A stretch of DNA of 64,000 nt from Pseudomonas sp. GD03944 (GCF_029839275.1 NZ_JAOCAH010000020.1:20764-84763), one strand, 5' to 3'; positions 15,095 to 25,608 are shown, counted from the first letter of the stretch. The notes: generated by a model not told the origin, from the letters alone. Program-made: numbers and translations.

Positions 15095-16936
15095 CTAACT
15101 GAACAGATCGAGTTGGCCCCGCTCACTCGCGGGTATGGCCGGGCCAGTGGTGCTGGCGCCGGTTGACGCCAGGCGCTCGGCCAACCCCGCCGCGCGCTCG
15201 GCGCGGGTGGCGACGGCATCGCCCAGGCGCTGGGCCAGGCCCCAGATTTCCACCTTGTGCTTGGCCCGGGTGATGCCGGTGTAGAACAGGCTGCGGGTCA
15301 GCAGCGGGCTGGGTTGCTCGGGCAGCACCAGCAGCACTTCGCTGAACTCCGAGCCCTGGCTCTTGTGCACGGTCATGGCGAAGGCACTGTCGTGGCTCGG
15401 CAGACGGGCAGGGGCGAAGAAGCGGAAGCCCTCTTCGCCTTCAAAGCACACCCGCAGGCCGTGTTCGGTCTGCAGGCAAATACCGATGTCACCGTTGAAC
15501 AGGCCCAGGGCGTAGTCGTTCTGGCGCACCATCACCGGCCGGCCAATGTACCAGCGCTCACGGCTGGCGACCTGGGAGCGGCGCTTGATGCGCGCTTCCA
15601 GCGCCTCGTTGAGCCCGGCCACGCCCCAGGCGCCCTCACGCTGCGCGGTCAGCGCGCGGAAGGCGTTGAAAGCGTCGAAGGTGGCCTGCGGCTCGCCCGT
15701 TCGAGCCGTGGCGATAAAGGGCGCGTAGCCCTGGTCCAGGCGCTCCAGCAGGTCGGCGGGCGTCGGCTGCTCGTACCAGGCCAGGTCCGCACGCCCCTCT
15801 CGAAGCAGCGCGAGGGTACCGGCCACGTCGCCGCCGTTGATCCGCCGTGCCAGTTCGCCGATGCCGCTGTCGCCGGCGAAACGGTGGCTGTGGGTCAGCA
15901 GCACCACCGCATCGCCCAGGGCCGATCGGGGTGTTTCCACCGCCACCTGTTGGCCGGTGATGCGCTGCAAATCCGCCGCGGCCTGGGCATCGAAGCCCCG
16001 GCCTTCGCACAGTTCGGCGAACACCGCACCGGCTTCCACGGCGGCCAGTTGGTCCTTGTCGCCCAGCAGGATCAGCCGCGCCGAGGGCGGCAGGGCATCC
16101 ACCAGCTTGGCCATCAGTGCCAGGTCGACCATGGACGCTTCGTCCACCACCAGCACGTCGAGGGCCAGCGGGTTGGCCGCGTGATGCCGCACCTGCGGGC
16201 TGTCGCCCCGGCTGCCGAGCAGGCGGTGCAGGGTGCGCGCCTCGTCAGGCAGGGCGGCCTTGATCGCCTCGCTGACCGGCAGGCTGGCCTTGGCCGAACG
16301 GATCGCCTCGGCCATGCGCGCCGCGGCCTTGCCGGTGGGCGCCGCCAGGCCGATGGCCAGTGCGCCGCCTTCGGACTGCTCCAGCAGGGCCGCCAGCAGG
16401 CGCACCACGGTGGTGGTCTTGCCGGTGCCGGGGCCGCCGGAAATCACCGCCAGCTTGCGCCGCACCGCCTGGGCCGCCGCCAGGCGCTGCCAATCCGGTT
16501 GCTGGGTGTTGAAGGTAAACAGCCGCGTCAGGCTCTCACCCAGACGCACCTCATCGATCGCCGGCCAATCGGCCGCGCGGCTCAGCAAGCGCTCGGCCAG
16601 TTGCTGCTCGTAGGCGTGGTAGCGCGCCAGGTAGAGCCGTCCGCCGTCGAGAATCAGCGGGGCGAATTCACCGCTCGCGCCCACCAAGGGGCTGGCCGTC
16701 AGGACGCGCTGCCACTCTGCGAGCGGCGGCAGGCTGAACGGGTGCTCCGGCCAGGGCCGCTGGCCGGCCAGGCGCGCCAGCGGCAGGCACACGTCGCCGC
16801 GCTCCAGGGCCGCGCAGAGCAGCGCCGCCGAGGCCAGCACCAGCGAATCGGCCTCGGGATCGAGCCGCGTCAGGCTGTCGACCAGGGCGCGTTCCAACTG
16901 GCCAAGGGGCAGGTCATTGAGCACGGTACTGGCCAT
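15095..16936 (-). CDS. recD: exodeoxyribonuclease V alpha subunit RecD
   Basis: The 613-residue fast 5'-to-3' helicase of RecBCD, which processes double-strand ends for recombination and degrades foreign linear DNA. It shows the Walker A GGPGTGKTTTVVRLL near residue 170, Walker B LVVDEASMVD, the Q-motif region GDKDQLAAVEAG, and the UvrD-like end with TVHKSQGSEF and YTGITRAK. The ATG overlaps the recB stop (TGATG). Length fits the family (about 610). Confidence 0.96.
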   Translation of the reverse strand: MASTVLNDLPLGQLERALVDSLTRLDPEADSLVLASAALLCAALERGDVCLPLARLAGQRPWPEHPFSLPPLAEWQRVLTASPLVGASGEFAPLILDGGRLYLARYHAYEQQLAERLLSRAADWPAIDEVRLGESLTRLFTFNTQQPDWQRLAAAQAVRRKLAVISGGPGTGKTTTVVRLLAALLEQSEGGALAIGLAAPTGKAAARMAEAIRSAKASLPVSEAIKAALPDEARTLHRLLGSRGDSPQVRHHAANPLALDVLVVDEASMVDLALMAKLVDALPPSARLILLGDKDQLAAVEAGAVFAELCEGRGFDAQAAADLQRITGQQVAVETPRSALGDAVVLLTHSHRFAGDSGIGELARRINGGDVAGTLALLREGRADLAWYEQPTPADLLERLDQGYAPFIATARTGEPQATFDAFNAFRALTAQREGAWGVAGLNEALEARIKRRSQVASRERWYIGRPVMVRQNDYALGLFNGDIGICLQTEHGLRVCFEGEEGFRFFAPARLPSHDSAFAMTVHKSQGSEFSEVLLVLPEQPSPLLTRSLFYTGITRAKHKVEIWGLAQRLGDAVATRAERAAGLAERLASTGASTTGPAIPASERGQLDLFS

Positions 16937-19900
16937 CAGTGCGCCCCCTCGAACAACTGGTCCAGGGCATCCAGCAGGCTGTCCGCCGGGCGGGCGAAGT
17001 ACACGCCGGCACCGGGCATGCCGCGCAGGAACAGGTAGTAGGCGCCGCCCAGCTGATCCGAGGTGAAGTCGCTCAGGCGCTGGCGCAGGAAGCGCCGTAG
17101 CGCCACCAGGTAGATCTGGTACTGCAAGTAGTAGTGCTCGGCGGCGAGGGCCTGGAGCAGGCGCTCGCCGCTGTAGTGGCTGACATCCGGGCCGAGCCAG
17201 TTGGATTTGTAGTCGGCGATGTACCAGCGCCCTTGGTGCTCGAAAGTCAGGTCGATAAAACCCTTGAGGAAGCCCTTGAGGCTGTCGAACTCCAGGCGCG
17301 CCGCCGCATCGCGCATCGGCGCCGGCAGACCATGGGCCGGGTCGGCCAGAATCGCCCGCAGACGCTGCACGTCGAGCCCGGCCACCGGGAAGGTGAAGCC
17401 CAGCTCGGGCAGGCGCCTGGCCGGTTCGAGCGTGGCCAGGGTCAGCCCCTGGCCATCCAGATCGGTGTCGATCACCCGCTGCAGGTGCTCCAGCGCCACG
17501 GCGCTCCAGTCGCTGCTGATGCCGTGGCCGCCGAGGGCCGGCTCCACCAGCTCGGACAGCGGCGCCTTGCCGCGTGCCCAGTCTTCGAGGATGGCGTGCA
17601 GGCAGGTACCGGCCCGCGCGCCGCGGGGGAAGGCGAAGAAGCCCGTGCCCGGCTCGGCGGCATCCGGCAACGCCAGGCCGTCGCGATCCGGCGCCTCCAT
17701 GTGCATCCCGGCGGCCAGGCCGGAGAAGCTGCCGATGCGCCAGGCGCTGTACAGCGCGCGCTGCAGCGTGGCCAGGTGCTGGGGCGCCGGGGCGCGCTGC
17801 TCGCCGGCGGCGCTGGCTTCCGCCTCGCGCAGCGGCTGCAGGACCATGCCGCCCTGGCTGCCATCCACCAGCAACTCGACCTCCAGCTTCAGGCTGGCCG
17901 GGGTCTGCGTCTGCAGGTGGCCGGCCATCTCGCGCAGGGCGTCCTCGCCCGGCAACTGGCGGCCGTGCAGCAACCAGGCCAGGGCGCTGCTGTGCAGGCC
18001 ACTGTCGGCCAGGGAACCGTCCTTCTTCGGTTTGCAGTCAACCGGTCCCCAGTGCAGCCACAGGCGGTCACGGGCACGGGTCAGGGCCACGTAGGTGAGC
18101 CGCAGTTTTTCGGCGAAGCGCTCATGGCGCGCGCGCTCGCGGTGGTCGTCCAATTGCTCGCCACCCAGGTCGAGCAGCGGCGTGCCGTCGTCGGCGTGGC
18201 AGCTGATGTCTTCGTGTTGACGCAGCAGCGCGCCGTCCCACAGGTAGGGGCAGAACACCAGCGGGTACTCCAGGCCCTTGGACGTGTGGATGGTGACGAT
18301 CTGCACCCGCTCGGCATCGCTTTCCAGGCGCAGCAGCGCTTCCTCGCCGTGGCTTTCCGCGGTGCGCTGGGCGTTGAACCAGGCGATCAGCGATTCCAGG
18401 CCGGGGCGCTGCAGGCTTTCGGTCTGCAGCAGTTCGGCCAGGTGCAGCAGGTTGGTCAGGCGCCGTTCGCCATCGACCAGCGCCAGCAGGCGCGGCGCCA
18501 CCTGCTGCTCGTCCAGCCAGGCACGGAACACGCGCATGAAACCCTGCTGCTGCCACAGCTGGTGATAGCGCTCGGCGGCTTCCCGCTCCAGGTCCCAGGC
18601 CTGCGCGTCCTCGGTGCAGGCGGCCAGGTCGGCGGCGCTGCGGCCCAGCAGGCGGGTGGCCAGGGCGTAACGCAGCACGCCTTCGCGACCCGGCTCGGCA
18701 TAGGCGGCCAGCACCGCGCCCAACTCTTCGGCCTCCTCGCTGTGCCAGACGCTTTCCTTGCCACGGCGCACGCTGGGCACGCCGCGTGCCGACAGCTCGT
18801 CCGCCACTTCCCCGGCCTGGCGGTGGCTGGCGACCAGCACGGCAATGTCGCCGCCGCGCAGTGGCGTGCGCTCAGTGTTCTGCTCGAAATACGCCTCGCC
18901 GGCGGCACTGGCCGCCAGCAGCGCCGCAATGCGCCGGGCCGTGTCACGCGCCGCGAGGCTGCCGGCCTCGCCCTTGCCGAGGTAGTCGTCGTCCAGCCAG
19001 ACCAGCGCCAGCGGCGCTTCGTCCTCACCCTCCACGGCCGGCAGCACCAGGCGCGCGCGGTCGCGCTCGCTGGCACCGACACGGGGATACACCAGGCCTT
19101 CTTCGGCGAACGGCCGTGGGCGGTCGAACAACCGGTTCAGGGCGTCGATCAGTTCCGGCGTGGAGCGGTGGTTGGTGGCCAGGCTGTACTGCCGCGCCGC
19201 CTCTTCGCGCGCCTTGAGGTAAGTCGCCAGGTCGGCACCGCGGAAAGCGTAGATGGCCTGCTTGGGATCGCCAACGAAACACAGGTCGCCGGCCCCGTCG
19301 TAGATGCGGTGGAACACCTGGTACTGCACCGGGTCGGTGTCCTGGAATTCATCGATCAGCGCCACCGGGTACTGGTTGCGCAGCGCCTGCGCCAGGTGCT
19401 CGCCGCCCTCGCCGTGCAGCGCCTGCTGCAGGCGGTTGAGCAGGTCGTCGAAGGCCAGCAGGCGTTGCGCGGCCTTGCGCGCCGGCAGTTGCTCATCGAG
19501 CTGGCCGATCAGTCGCACCTGCAGGTCGATCAACCGCCGGGCGGCCTGGGGCTGGGCGTCGTCCAGCGCCTCGCAGAGGCTCTGCAGGGCCTCGCAAAGC
19601 GGGCTGGGCGGCGCCTCGACATCCTTCTTGCAGGCCTTGGCCAGGCCATCACGGGACAGGCGACGGTAGGCGTCACTCTTGCTGAACAGCGCCGCGGCAT
19701 CGCTGAAGTAACCGTCCAGCTCGCTCTGCCAGGCGCCCAGCTTGGCGGCATCGACCATGTTGCTCTTGAAACCGCCGAACGCCTTGAGCTGCACCAGCCA
19801 GTCGCCGCTGTGCGCCAGCCACAGGCGCTGCGCCTGGGCCCAGGCCTCGCGCAAGGCGCCCAGGTCGGCATCGGCGCCCGGCTGCGGCTCGATACGCAGA

Positions 19901-20478
19901 TAGGGTTTGCCCAGGTGATTGCGCAGGCGCTGACGCAGGCTCTGCGGGGTGATCTTTTGCTGCACCAGGAATGCCGCCCATTCCGGCTCGGCGCTGGCCA
20001 ACTCATGGCGCCAGAGGTCGGCCAGCAGCGCGTCGAGGATTTCCCGGTCGTCCTGGGTCAGCTCGTTGTCGAAATCGCCACCGGCCTCGAAGGCCGCATC
20101 CTGCAGGGCCCGCTGGCAAAAACCGTGGATGGTGAAGATCGCCGCTTCGTCGAAGCCATGCACGGCCAGCAGCAGCCGGCGGTGACTGGCATCGTCCGGG
20201 TACTGGGCGTGCAGGCGGTTGAGCAGGTCGTCCGCACCCGGCCCGTGTTCATAGACGGCGAGCAGCTCGGCCAGGCGCTTGCGGATGCGCTCGCGCAGCT
20301 CGGCGGTGGCGGCGGTGGTGAAGGTCACCACCAGGATCTGCCCGACAGTGAGCTGCTTTTCCAGCAACAGGCGCGCGTAGAGCGCGGTCAGCGTCCAGGT
20401 CTTGCCGGTGCCGGCGCTGGCCTCGATCAGCGAGCGCCCGCTGAAGCTGTCCTGCAGCAGGTCGAGTGACTGGCTCAT
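16936..20478 (-). CDS. recB: exodeoxyribonuclease V beta subunit RecB
   Basis: The 1180-residue 3'-to-5' helicase and nuclease subunit. Walker A is IEASAGTGKTWTL at residues 18-30. Other superfamily-1 motifs include LIDEFQDTDPVQY, FVGDPKQAIYAFRGAD and VTIHTSKGLEYPLVF. The C-terminal nuclease has the signature DLTFEHQGRWYIADYKSNWLG, with catalytic Asp and Lys (DYK). The start overlaps the recC stop (ATGA). It is the middle gene of recC-recB-recD, so stoichiometric synthesis is expected. Confidence 0.97.
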   Translation of the reverse strand: MSQSLDLLQDSFSGRSLIEASAGTGKTWTLTALYARLLLEKQLTVGQILVVTFTTAATAELRERIRKRLAELLAVYEHGPGADDLLNRLHAQYPDDASHRRLLLAVHGFDEAAIFTIHGFCQRALQDAAFEAGGDFDNELTQDDREILDALLADLWRHELASAEPEWAAFLVQQKITPQSLRQRLRNHLGKPYLRIEPQPGADADLGALREAWAQAQRLWLAHSGDWLVQLKAFGGFKSNMVDAAKLGAWQSELDGYFSDAAALFSKSDAYRRLSRDGLAKACKKDVEAPPSPLCEALQSLCEALDDAQPQAARRLIDLQVRLIGQLDEQLPARKAAQRLLAFDDLLNRLQQALHGEGGEHLAQALRNQYPVALIDEFQDTDPVQYQVFHRIYDGAGDLCFVGDPKQAIYAFRGADLATYLKAREEAARQYSLATNHRSTPELIDALNRLFDRPRPFAEEGLVYPRVGASERDRARLVLPAVEGEDEAPLALVWLDDDYLGKGEAGSLAARDTARRIAALLAASAAGEAYFEQNTERTPLRGGDIAVLVASHRQAGEVADELSARGVPSVRRGKESVWHSEEAEELGAVLAAYAEPGREGVLRYALATRLLGRSAADLAACTEDAQAWDLEREAAERYHQLWQQQGFMRVFRAWLDEQQVAPRLLALVDGERRLTNLLHLAELLQTESLQRPGLESLIAWFNAQRTAESHGEEALLRLESDAERVQIVTIHTSKGLEYPLVFCPYLWDGALLRQHEDISCHADDGTPLLDLGGEQLDDHRERARHERFAEKLRLTYVALTRARDRLWLHWGPVDCKPKKDGSLADSGLHSSALAWLLHGRQLPGEDALREMAGHLQTQTPASLKLEVELLVDGSQGGMVLQPLREAEASAAGEQRAPAPQHLATLQRALYSAWRIGSFSGLAAGMHMEAPDRDGLALPDAAEPGTGFFAFPRGARAGTCLHAILEDWARGKAPLSELVEPALGGHGISSDWSAVALEHLQRVIDTDLDGQGLTLATLEPARRLPELGFTFPVAGLDVQRLRAILADPAHGLPAPMRDAAARLEFDSLKGFLKGFIDLTFEHQGRWYIADYKSNWLGPDVSHYSGERLLQALAAEHYYLQYQIYLVALRRFLRQRLSDFTSDQLGGAYYLFLRGMPGAGVYFARPADSLLDALDQLFEGAH

Positions 20479-23400
20479 TCGTCGTCCTCGCCCTGCAGGG
20501 CATCCAGGGCCGGGCCGTACAGCTGCTCGGCCAGTGCCTCGAAGGTGGCGTCCAGTGGGTCGCGGTCACGGAAGGCCAGGGCATTCCACGGGTCCTGGCC
20601 TTCGCCGGTCATGAAGTCGTTGCCTTGCCACATCACCCGCGCTTCGCTGCGCGCGGCGTCGATCGGTTCCTTGCGGCCCGGGTGGCGCCATTTATGGGCA
20701 AAGCCGTGGCTGCACTTGGCGAACAGCGGCAGCGGCTCGCACAGCGCCCGCTGGTAGGCCTGCAGCCAGGGCTCGAGCAACGCGCGGGCATCGACCAGCG
20801 GGCCCAGGCGCCATTCGCTTTTCGGCGACAACAGGCGGCTGTCGCGGGCGATGCCGGCCCCGGCGGCGCAATTGAGCAGCAGGTGGCGCAGCCAGAACGG
20901 CGCCAGCTCCCAGGCGCCGAGGTCGCGCAGGCGGTAGTCGAACAGGCCCTCGTCGGTCACGCCCTCGAGCCAACCGTGGATGCGTACGCCAGCCAGCTCG
21001 ATGTCCACCAGCAGCGGCTGGGGCGCACCGGCCGGGCGCTCATCGAGCAGGGTCGGGGCGAAGGCACGGATCGGCCCGCGAATCTGTCCCCAATGCGCCT
21101 GGCCCAGTTCGCCCACCGGCAGCCAGCCGGACGCCGCCGCCAGGGCCCGTTCTTCCTGCTCGCTCCAGCCGTTCTCGAAGGCTTGCAGGGCCAGTTGGCG
21201 CAGGCCGTGCTGGCGCGTCCACTCGACACTGAACGGCTCGTCGCCGGCCAGCGCCTCTTCGCTCTGCACCAGGCGCAGGCCGAGACGCTGCTCCAGCAGG
21301 TAGCGCGTCGGGTGCTTGAAGCAATGGATCAGCTGGCTCGGTTCCAGGGTCAGCGCCGCGCCATCGTCGTCTGGCGCAGCCAGGGTGGTGGCGAAGGGCG
21401 GTGCGGCCGCGGCGGGCTGGTTGAGGCGCTGCGCGGCGCGGAACCAGGAGCCGGCGAAGCCCAGGTGGCGGTCGCCGCCGAAGTTGCCGGGGGCGAACGG
21501 CTGCAGCGGGTGGTCGATGGTGATGTGCTGGCTGACCCTGTCGTTGGCCGGCGCTTCGTCGCGGCTGAAGCCCCTCCCACACACCGCGGTGAGGTCGACC
21601 ACATCCAGCAGTTCGCTGACCAGCACCGAGGGCGGCAGCTCGGCGTTGCTGCGCGGGTCACGGCCAACGTGGCTGAGGTACAGGCCATCACGGGCCGACA
21701 GCAGGGTTTCCAGCAGCAGGTAGCGGTCGTCCAGGCGCCGCGCGCGGTCACCTCGACGGGGGCGCTGGCTGATCAGGTCGAAACCGGCGGCCGGGGTGCG
21801 GCGCGGCAGGGCGCCGTCGTCCAGCCCCAGCAGGCAGACGTGGCGGAACGGCAGGCTGCGCATCGGCACCATGGTGCAGAAGGTCACCGCACCGGTGAGA
21901 AACCCCGAAGCGCCGCCACCCTGCTCCAGCGCCGCCGTCAGTTGCTGGCGCACCAGGGCCAGTTCCAGCGGCCGTTCGATGCCGGCGGCATCAGCCTGCT
22001 CCTTGAGCGCGGCGCAGGCCTTGGCCAGCAACAGCAGGGTTTCCCCGGCCTCGCGCTCGTCGAACAGATCGTCGATCACCTGTTGCAGCGACTCGGCCCA
22101 GGCCGCCAGCGGCCGCGCGCGTTGCAGCTCACGGGCCAGCGCGGACAGACGCTCGACGAAGCCGATCAGGCGGCCGAGCAGCTGCGCGCGGCCACCTTCG
22201 AGGGCATCCAGCGGCCAGTTGCCGCCCAGCAGCGGGGCCTGCTGGCCGGCCAGTTGCGGGGGCACGGCGAAGCCCAGCAGCAGACGATCCAGGCCCTGGC
22301 GCCAGGTGAACGCGGCGTCCGCCGGCAGGCCCAGGTCACGCCGGTGCGCCTCGTCCCGACCCCAGCGCACGCCGGCATCGCGCAGCCAGTCGCGCAGCAG
22401 CGGCAGGTCTTCGGCCTCGATGCCGGCGCGGCGGGCGATGGCCGGCTGTTCCAGCCAGGCCAGTACCTCTTCGGCGGTGAAACGGCTGTCGGGCAACGCC
22501 AGCAGGCCGAGGAAGGCTTCGATCAGCGGCAGCTCGGCGCGCAGGCTGCGGTCGGCCAGGCTGTAGGGAATACGCGGGGCGGACGCGGCGCGGGGCGCAA
22601 ACACGGCTTCGATATAGGGCGCGTAGCGTTCGATGTCGGGGGTCAGTACCACCACCTGGTCCGGGGTCAGCGTCGGGTCGGCGGCAAAACGCGCCAGCAG
22701 CTGGTCGTGGAGAATTTCCACTTCGCGCAGCGGCGAATGGGCGACGTGCACTTCCAGCGAGCGGTCGTCGTCGCGCAGCACCAGGCGTTCTTCCGGCAGC
22801 CGTGTGCGCAGGCGCAGGATGTCGTTCTGCAGGGCACGCAGCAGGCTGCTGTCGTGCAGGTCGGCGTCTTCGGAATAGACGCCCAGTTCCTGGCAGCCCT
22901 CGCCGGAGGCCAGGGCGAACAGGCTGTCGAAGAAATCCCGGCCTTGCTTGCCGAGGCTCGCCAGCAGCGGGTGACCGACATCCAGGTACCAGTCGTCCGG
23001 GTTCAGCTCGGGTTGCCGCGCCAGCTCGTGGATATCGCGGATTTCGCCCCAGGCCTCACGGCACGGGTTGAGCGCGAACAGCACCACCTCGGTGTGCCGG
23101 GCCAGGCCCTCGAGCACCCGCAGGTGGTGGGCCGGCAGGCTGCTGATGCCGAACACCAGCAGGCGCTCGGGCAGGCCGTCGATCGGTTGCGAGTCGTGCA
23201 GGCGCCGCAGCAGGTCGTCAAGCAGGCGCGCGCGGTGCGGGTGGCCGTCCCGGGTCAGTTCGCGCCAGAGCAGGGCCTGCCAGGCTTCGTCCAGCCCCAG
23301 GTCGAGCAGCTCGTTGCGCTCCCAGGCGGCCAGCCAGTCGTCGCGGTACAGCAGGTATTGGTCGAATACGTCGGCGATCTTCGCCGCCAGGGACAGGCGC

Positions 23401-23762
23401 CGGCGTTCATCGCCGCCTTCCAGGTAGTGGGCCAGGCGCGGCGCTTCGGCGACATTCGCCGGCTCGCACAACCAGTCGTACAGGCGCCAGCTCAGGGTGC
23501 CGGGGGAAAAGGCCGACTGCTCGGGCAACTGCCCCAGCACCTGGCGCGACAGATCCCAGACGAACGCCGAGGGCAATTGCACGTCCAATTGCATGGCGAT
23601 GCCCTGTTTGCGCGCCAGCTCCAGCGTCAGCCAGCGCCCGATACCCTGACTCGGCACCACCACCCGCGCAGCGGCGAACGGCTCGCGCAGCGGCTGCGCC
23701 AGCAGGGTGGTGGCCAGCTCGCCAAGGGTTTCCAGGTCGGACGCGTGGTACAGGGTCAGCAT
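20475..23762 (-). CDS. recC: exodeoxyribonuclease V gamma subunit RecC
   Basis: The 1095-residue Chi-recognition subunit, a helicase-like scaffold without ATPase motifs. The N terminus MLTLYHASDLETL is typical. FCTMVPMRSLPFRHVCLLGL and a C-terminal dead nuclease domain are recognisable. The start at 23762 is preferred by family resemblance; an in-frame ATG at 23780 adds six residues and has no better ribosome site. It is first in the operon and divergent from the Na/Pi symporter gene, so the recCBD promoter lies in 23763-23957. Confidence 0.95.
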   Translation of the reverse strand: MLTLYHASDLETLGELATTLLAQPLREPFAAARVVVPSQGIGRWLTLELARKQGIAMQLDVQLPSAFVWDLSRQVLGQLPEQSAFSPGTLSWRLYDWLCEPANVAEAPRLAHYLEGGDERRRLSLAAKIADVFDQYLLYRDDWLAAWERNELLDLGLDEAWQALLWRELTRDGHPHRARLLDDLLRRLHDSQPIDGLPERLLVFGISSLPAHHLRVLEGLARHTEVVLFALNPCREAWGEIRDIHELARQPELNPDDWYLDVGHPLLASLGKQGRDFFDSLFALASGEGCQELGVYSEDADLHDSSLLRALQNDILRLRTRLPEERLVLRDDDRSLEVHVAHSPLREVEILHDQLLARFAADPTLTPDQVVVLTPDIERYAPYIEAVFAPRAASAPRIPYSLADRSLRAELPLIEAFLGLLALPDSRFTAEEVLAWLEQPAIARRAGIEAEDLPLLRDWLRDAGVRWGRDEAHRRDLGLPADAAFTWRQGLDRLLLGFAVPPQLAGQQAPLLGGNWPLDALEGGRAQLLGRLIGFVERLSALARELQRARPLAAWAESLQQVIDDLFDEREAGETLLLLAKACAALKEQADAAGIERPLELALVRQQLTAALEQGGGASGFLTGAVTFCTMVPMRSLPFRHVCLLGLDDGALPRRTPAAGFDLISQRPRRGDRARRLDDRYLLLETLLSARDGLYLSHVGRDPRSNAELPPSVLVSELLDVVDLTAVCGRGFSRDEAPANDRVSQHITIDHPLQPFAPGNFGGDRHLGFAGSWFRAAQRLNQPAAAAPPFATTLAAPDDDGAALTLEPSQLIHCFKHPTRYLLEQRLGLRLVQSEEALAGDEPFSVEWTRQHGLRQLALQAFENGWSEQEERALAAASGWLPVGELGQAHWGQIRGPIRAFAPTLLDERPAGAPQPLLVDIELAGVRIHGWLEGVTDEGLFDYRLRDLGAWELAPFWLRHLLLNCAAGAGIARDSRLLSPKSEWRLGPLVDARALLEPWLQAYQRALCEPLPLFAKCSHGFAHKWRHPGRKEPIDAARSEARVMWQGNDFMTGEGQDPWNALAFRDRDPLDATFEALAEQLYGPALDALQGEDDE

Positions 23763-23957
23763 CGGGCAGGCCAGCTCCATTCGGTCGGGCTAGGTTACCA
23801 GTTCAACCCCAGCGGCGGGATCGCCCGATGGCCACTGGCACATCGGATCATCCGCGACTAAAGCTAAAGATGAGGCCGGCCCGCGCATGGCCTTCCATAA
23901 CACGTGCGGCCCCCTGCAGGCGTGCAGGCGGGCGGCCACCGCCAGGGGAGATGCACG

Positions 23958-25604
23958 ATGCTGACCCTGCTCAACCTGCTCTCGGCCATCGCGCTGCTGA
24001 TCTGGGGCACGCACATCGTGCGCAGCGGCATCCTGCGGGTGTACGGCTCGCACCTGCGCAACGTGCTCAGCCGCCACGCCGACAACCGGCCGCTGGCCTT
24101 CGTCGCCGGGATCGGCGTCACCGCCCTGGTGCAGAGCAGCAACGCCACCGCGCTGCTGGTCACCTCCTTCGTCAGCCAGGGGCTGATGGCCCTGACGCCG
24201 GCCCTGGCGATCATGCTCGGCGCCGACGTGGGCACTGCGCTGATGGCCCGGGTGCTCACGCTGGACCTGAGCTGGCTGTCGCCGCTGCTGATCTTTCTCG
24301 GGGTGGTGTTCTTTCTCTCGCGCAAACAGACCCGCGCCGGCCAGCTCGGCCGCGTGGCCATCGGCCTGGGGTTGATCATCCTGGCGCTGGAGCTGATCGT
24401 CGCCGCCGCCACGCCGATCACCCAGGCCCAGGGCATCAAGGTGCTGTTCGCCTCGCTCACCGGCGACCTGCTGCTGGATGCCCTGGTCGGCGCGCTGTTC
24501 GCGCTGATTTCCTACTCCAGCCTGGCCGCCGTGCTGCTCACCGCGACCCTGACCGGCGCCGGCCTGATCAGCCTGCCGGTGGCCATCGGCCTGGTGATCG
24601 GCGCCAACATCGGCAGCGGCCTGCTGGCCTTTCTCACCAGCAGCCTGCAGACCCCGGCGGGCCGGCGCGTGGCCCTGGGCAGCCTGCTGTACAAGCTGAT
24701 CGGCCTGCTGCTGGTGATCCCGGTGCTGGACCCGCTGGCGAGCTGGCTGGACAGCTTCGACTGGCGCCCGGCGGAGCTGGTGATCGGCTTTCACCTGCTC
24801 TACAACGGCCTGCGCTGCCTGCTGATGCTGCCGAGCATCGGCCTGATGGCGCGCTTCTGCAATTGGCTGCTGCCGGATCGCGCCGACGACAGCGGCGTGG
24901 CGCGCGCTCGCCATCTCGACCCCACGGCCCTGGCCACGCCGAGCCTGGCCCTGGCCAACGCGGTGCGCGAGACGCTGCGCATCGGCGACCTGATCGACAC
25001 CATGCTCGGCCACCTGCTGGAGGTGCTGCGCGACAGCCAGCCCGCGCAGAGCCGCGAGCTGCGCCGCCTCGATGATGACGTGGAGGCGCTGTACAGCGCG
25101 GTCAAGCTGTACCTGGCCCAGGTGCCACGGGAGGTGCTGAGCGAGCAGGACAGCCGGCGCTGGGCGGAAATCATCGAGCTGGCGGTCAACCTCAAGCAGG
25201 CCGGGAGCATCATCGAACGCATGCTCGGCAAGGTGCAGGATCAGAAGACCGCGCAGCGCCATTCCTTCTCCGACAGTGGCCTGGAGGAGCTGACCAGCCT
25301 GCATGCGCACCTGATGGCCAACCTGCGCCTGGGGCTGAGCGTGTTCCTCAGCGCCGACACCGAGAGCGCACGCCAACTGCTGCGCGAGAAACGCCGCTTC
25401 CGCGCCCGGGAGCGGCACCTGGCCCATGCCCATGTCGGGCGCCTGCACCACCAGGTGCTGCAAAGCATCGAGACCAGCTCCCTGCACCTCGAACTGATCG
25501 CCGACATGAAGCGCCTCAACTCGCTGTTCTGCGCCAGCGCCTACGTGGTGCTGGAGGCCTGGGAAACCGGCGCGCTGTCGGCCGGGGAGGTGGGCGGCGA
25601 ATGA
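23958..25604 (+). CDS. Na+/phosphate cotransporter-family protein with PhoU-like C terminus
   Basis: A 548-residue protein of the NptA/YjbB type. The two Na/Pi symporter repeats are seen as ALVQSSNATALLVTSFV near 60 and LISYSSLAAVLLTATL near 195; QSSNAT and SYSSLA are the ion-binding QSS-type motifs, the second one degenerate. Residues about 350-540 form a helical PhoU-like cytosolic domain. A GGGGAG lies 7 nt before the ATG. It converges on the MHS permease with 4 nt between stops. Related proteins often export phosphate; direction is not decidable here. Confidence 0.85.
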   Translation: MLTLLNLLSAIALLIWGTHIVRSGILRVYGSHLRNVLSRHADNRPLAFVAGIGVTALVQSSNATALLVTSFVSQGLMALTPALAIMLGADVGTALMARVLTLDLSWLSPLLIFLGVVFFLSRKQTRAGQLGRVAIGLGLIILALELIVAAATPITQAQGIKVLFASLTGDLLLDALVGALFALISYSSLAAVLLTATLTGAGLISLPVAIGLVIGANIGSGLLAFLTSSLQTPAGRRVALGSLLYKLIGLLLVIPVLDPLASWLDSFDWRPAELVIGFHLLYNGLRCLLMLPSIGLMARFCNWLLPDRADDSGVARARHLDPTALATPSLALANAVRETLRIGDLIDTMLGHLLEVLRDSQPAQSRELRRLDDDVEALYSAVKLYLAQVPREVLSEQDSRRWAEIIELAVNLKQAGSIIERMLGKVQDQKTAQRHSFSDSGLEELTSLHAHLMANLRLGLSVFLSADTESARQLLREKRRFRARERHLAHAHVGRLHHQVLQSIETSSLHLELIADMKRLNSLFCASAYVVLEAWETGALSAGEVGGE

Positions 25605-25608
25605 GCCG

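Noticed and set aside
17134..20469. Very long open frames antisense to recB, recC, polA and others
   Set aside because: They arise from high GC in codon position 3 of the real genes; the sense strands encode recognisable proteins with proper starts.
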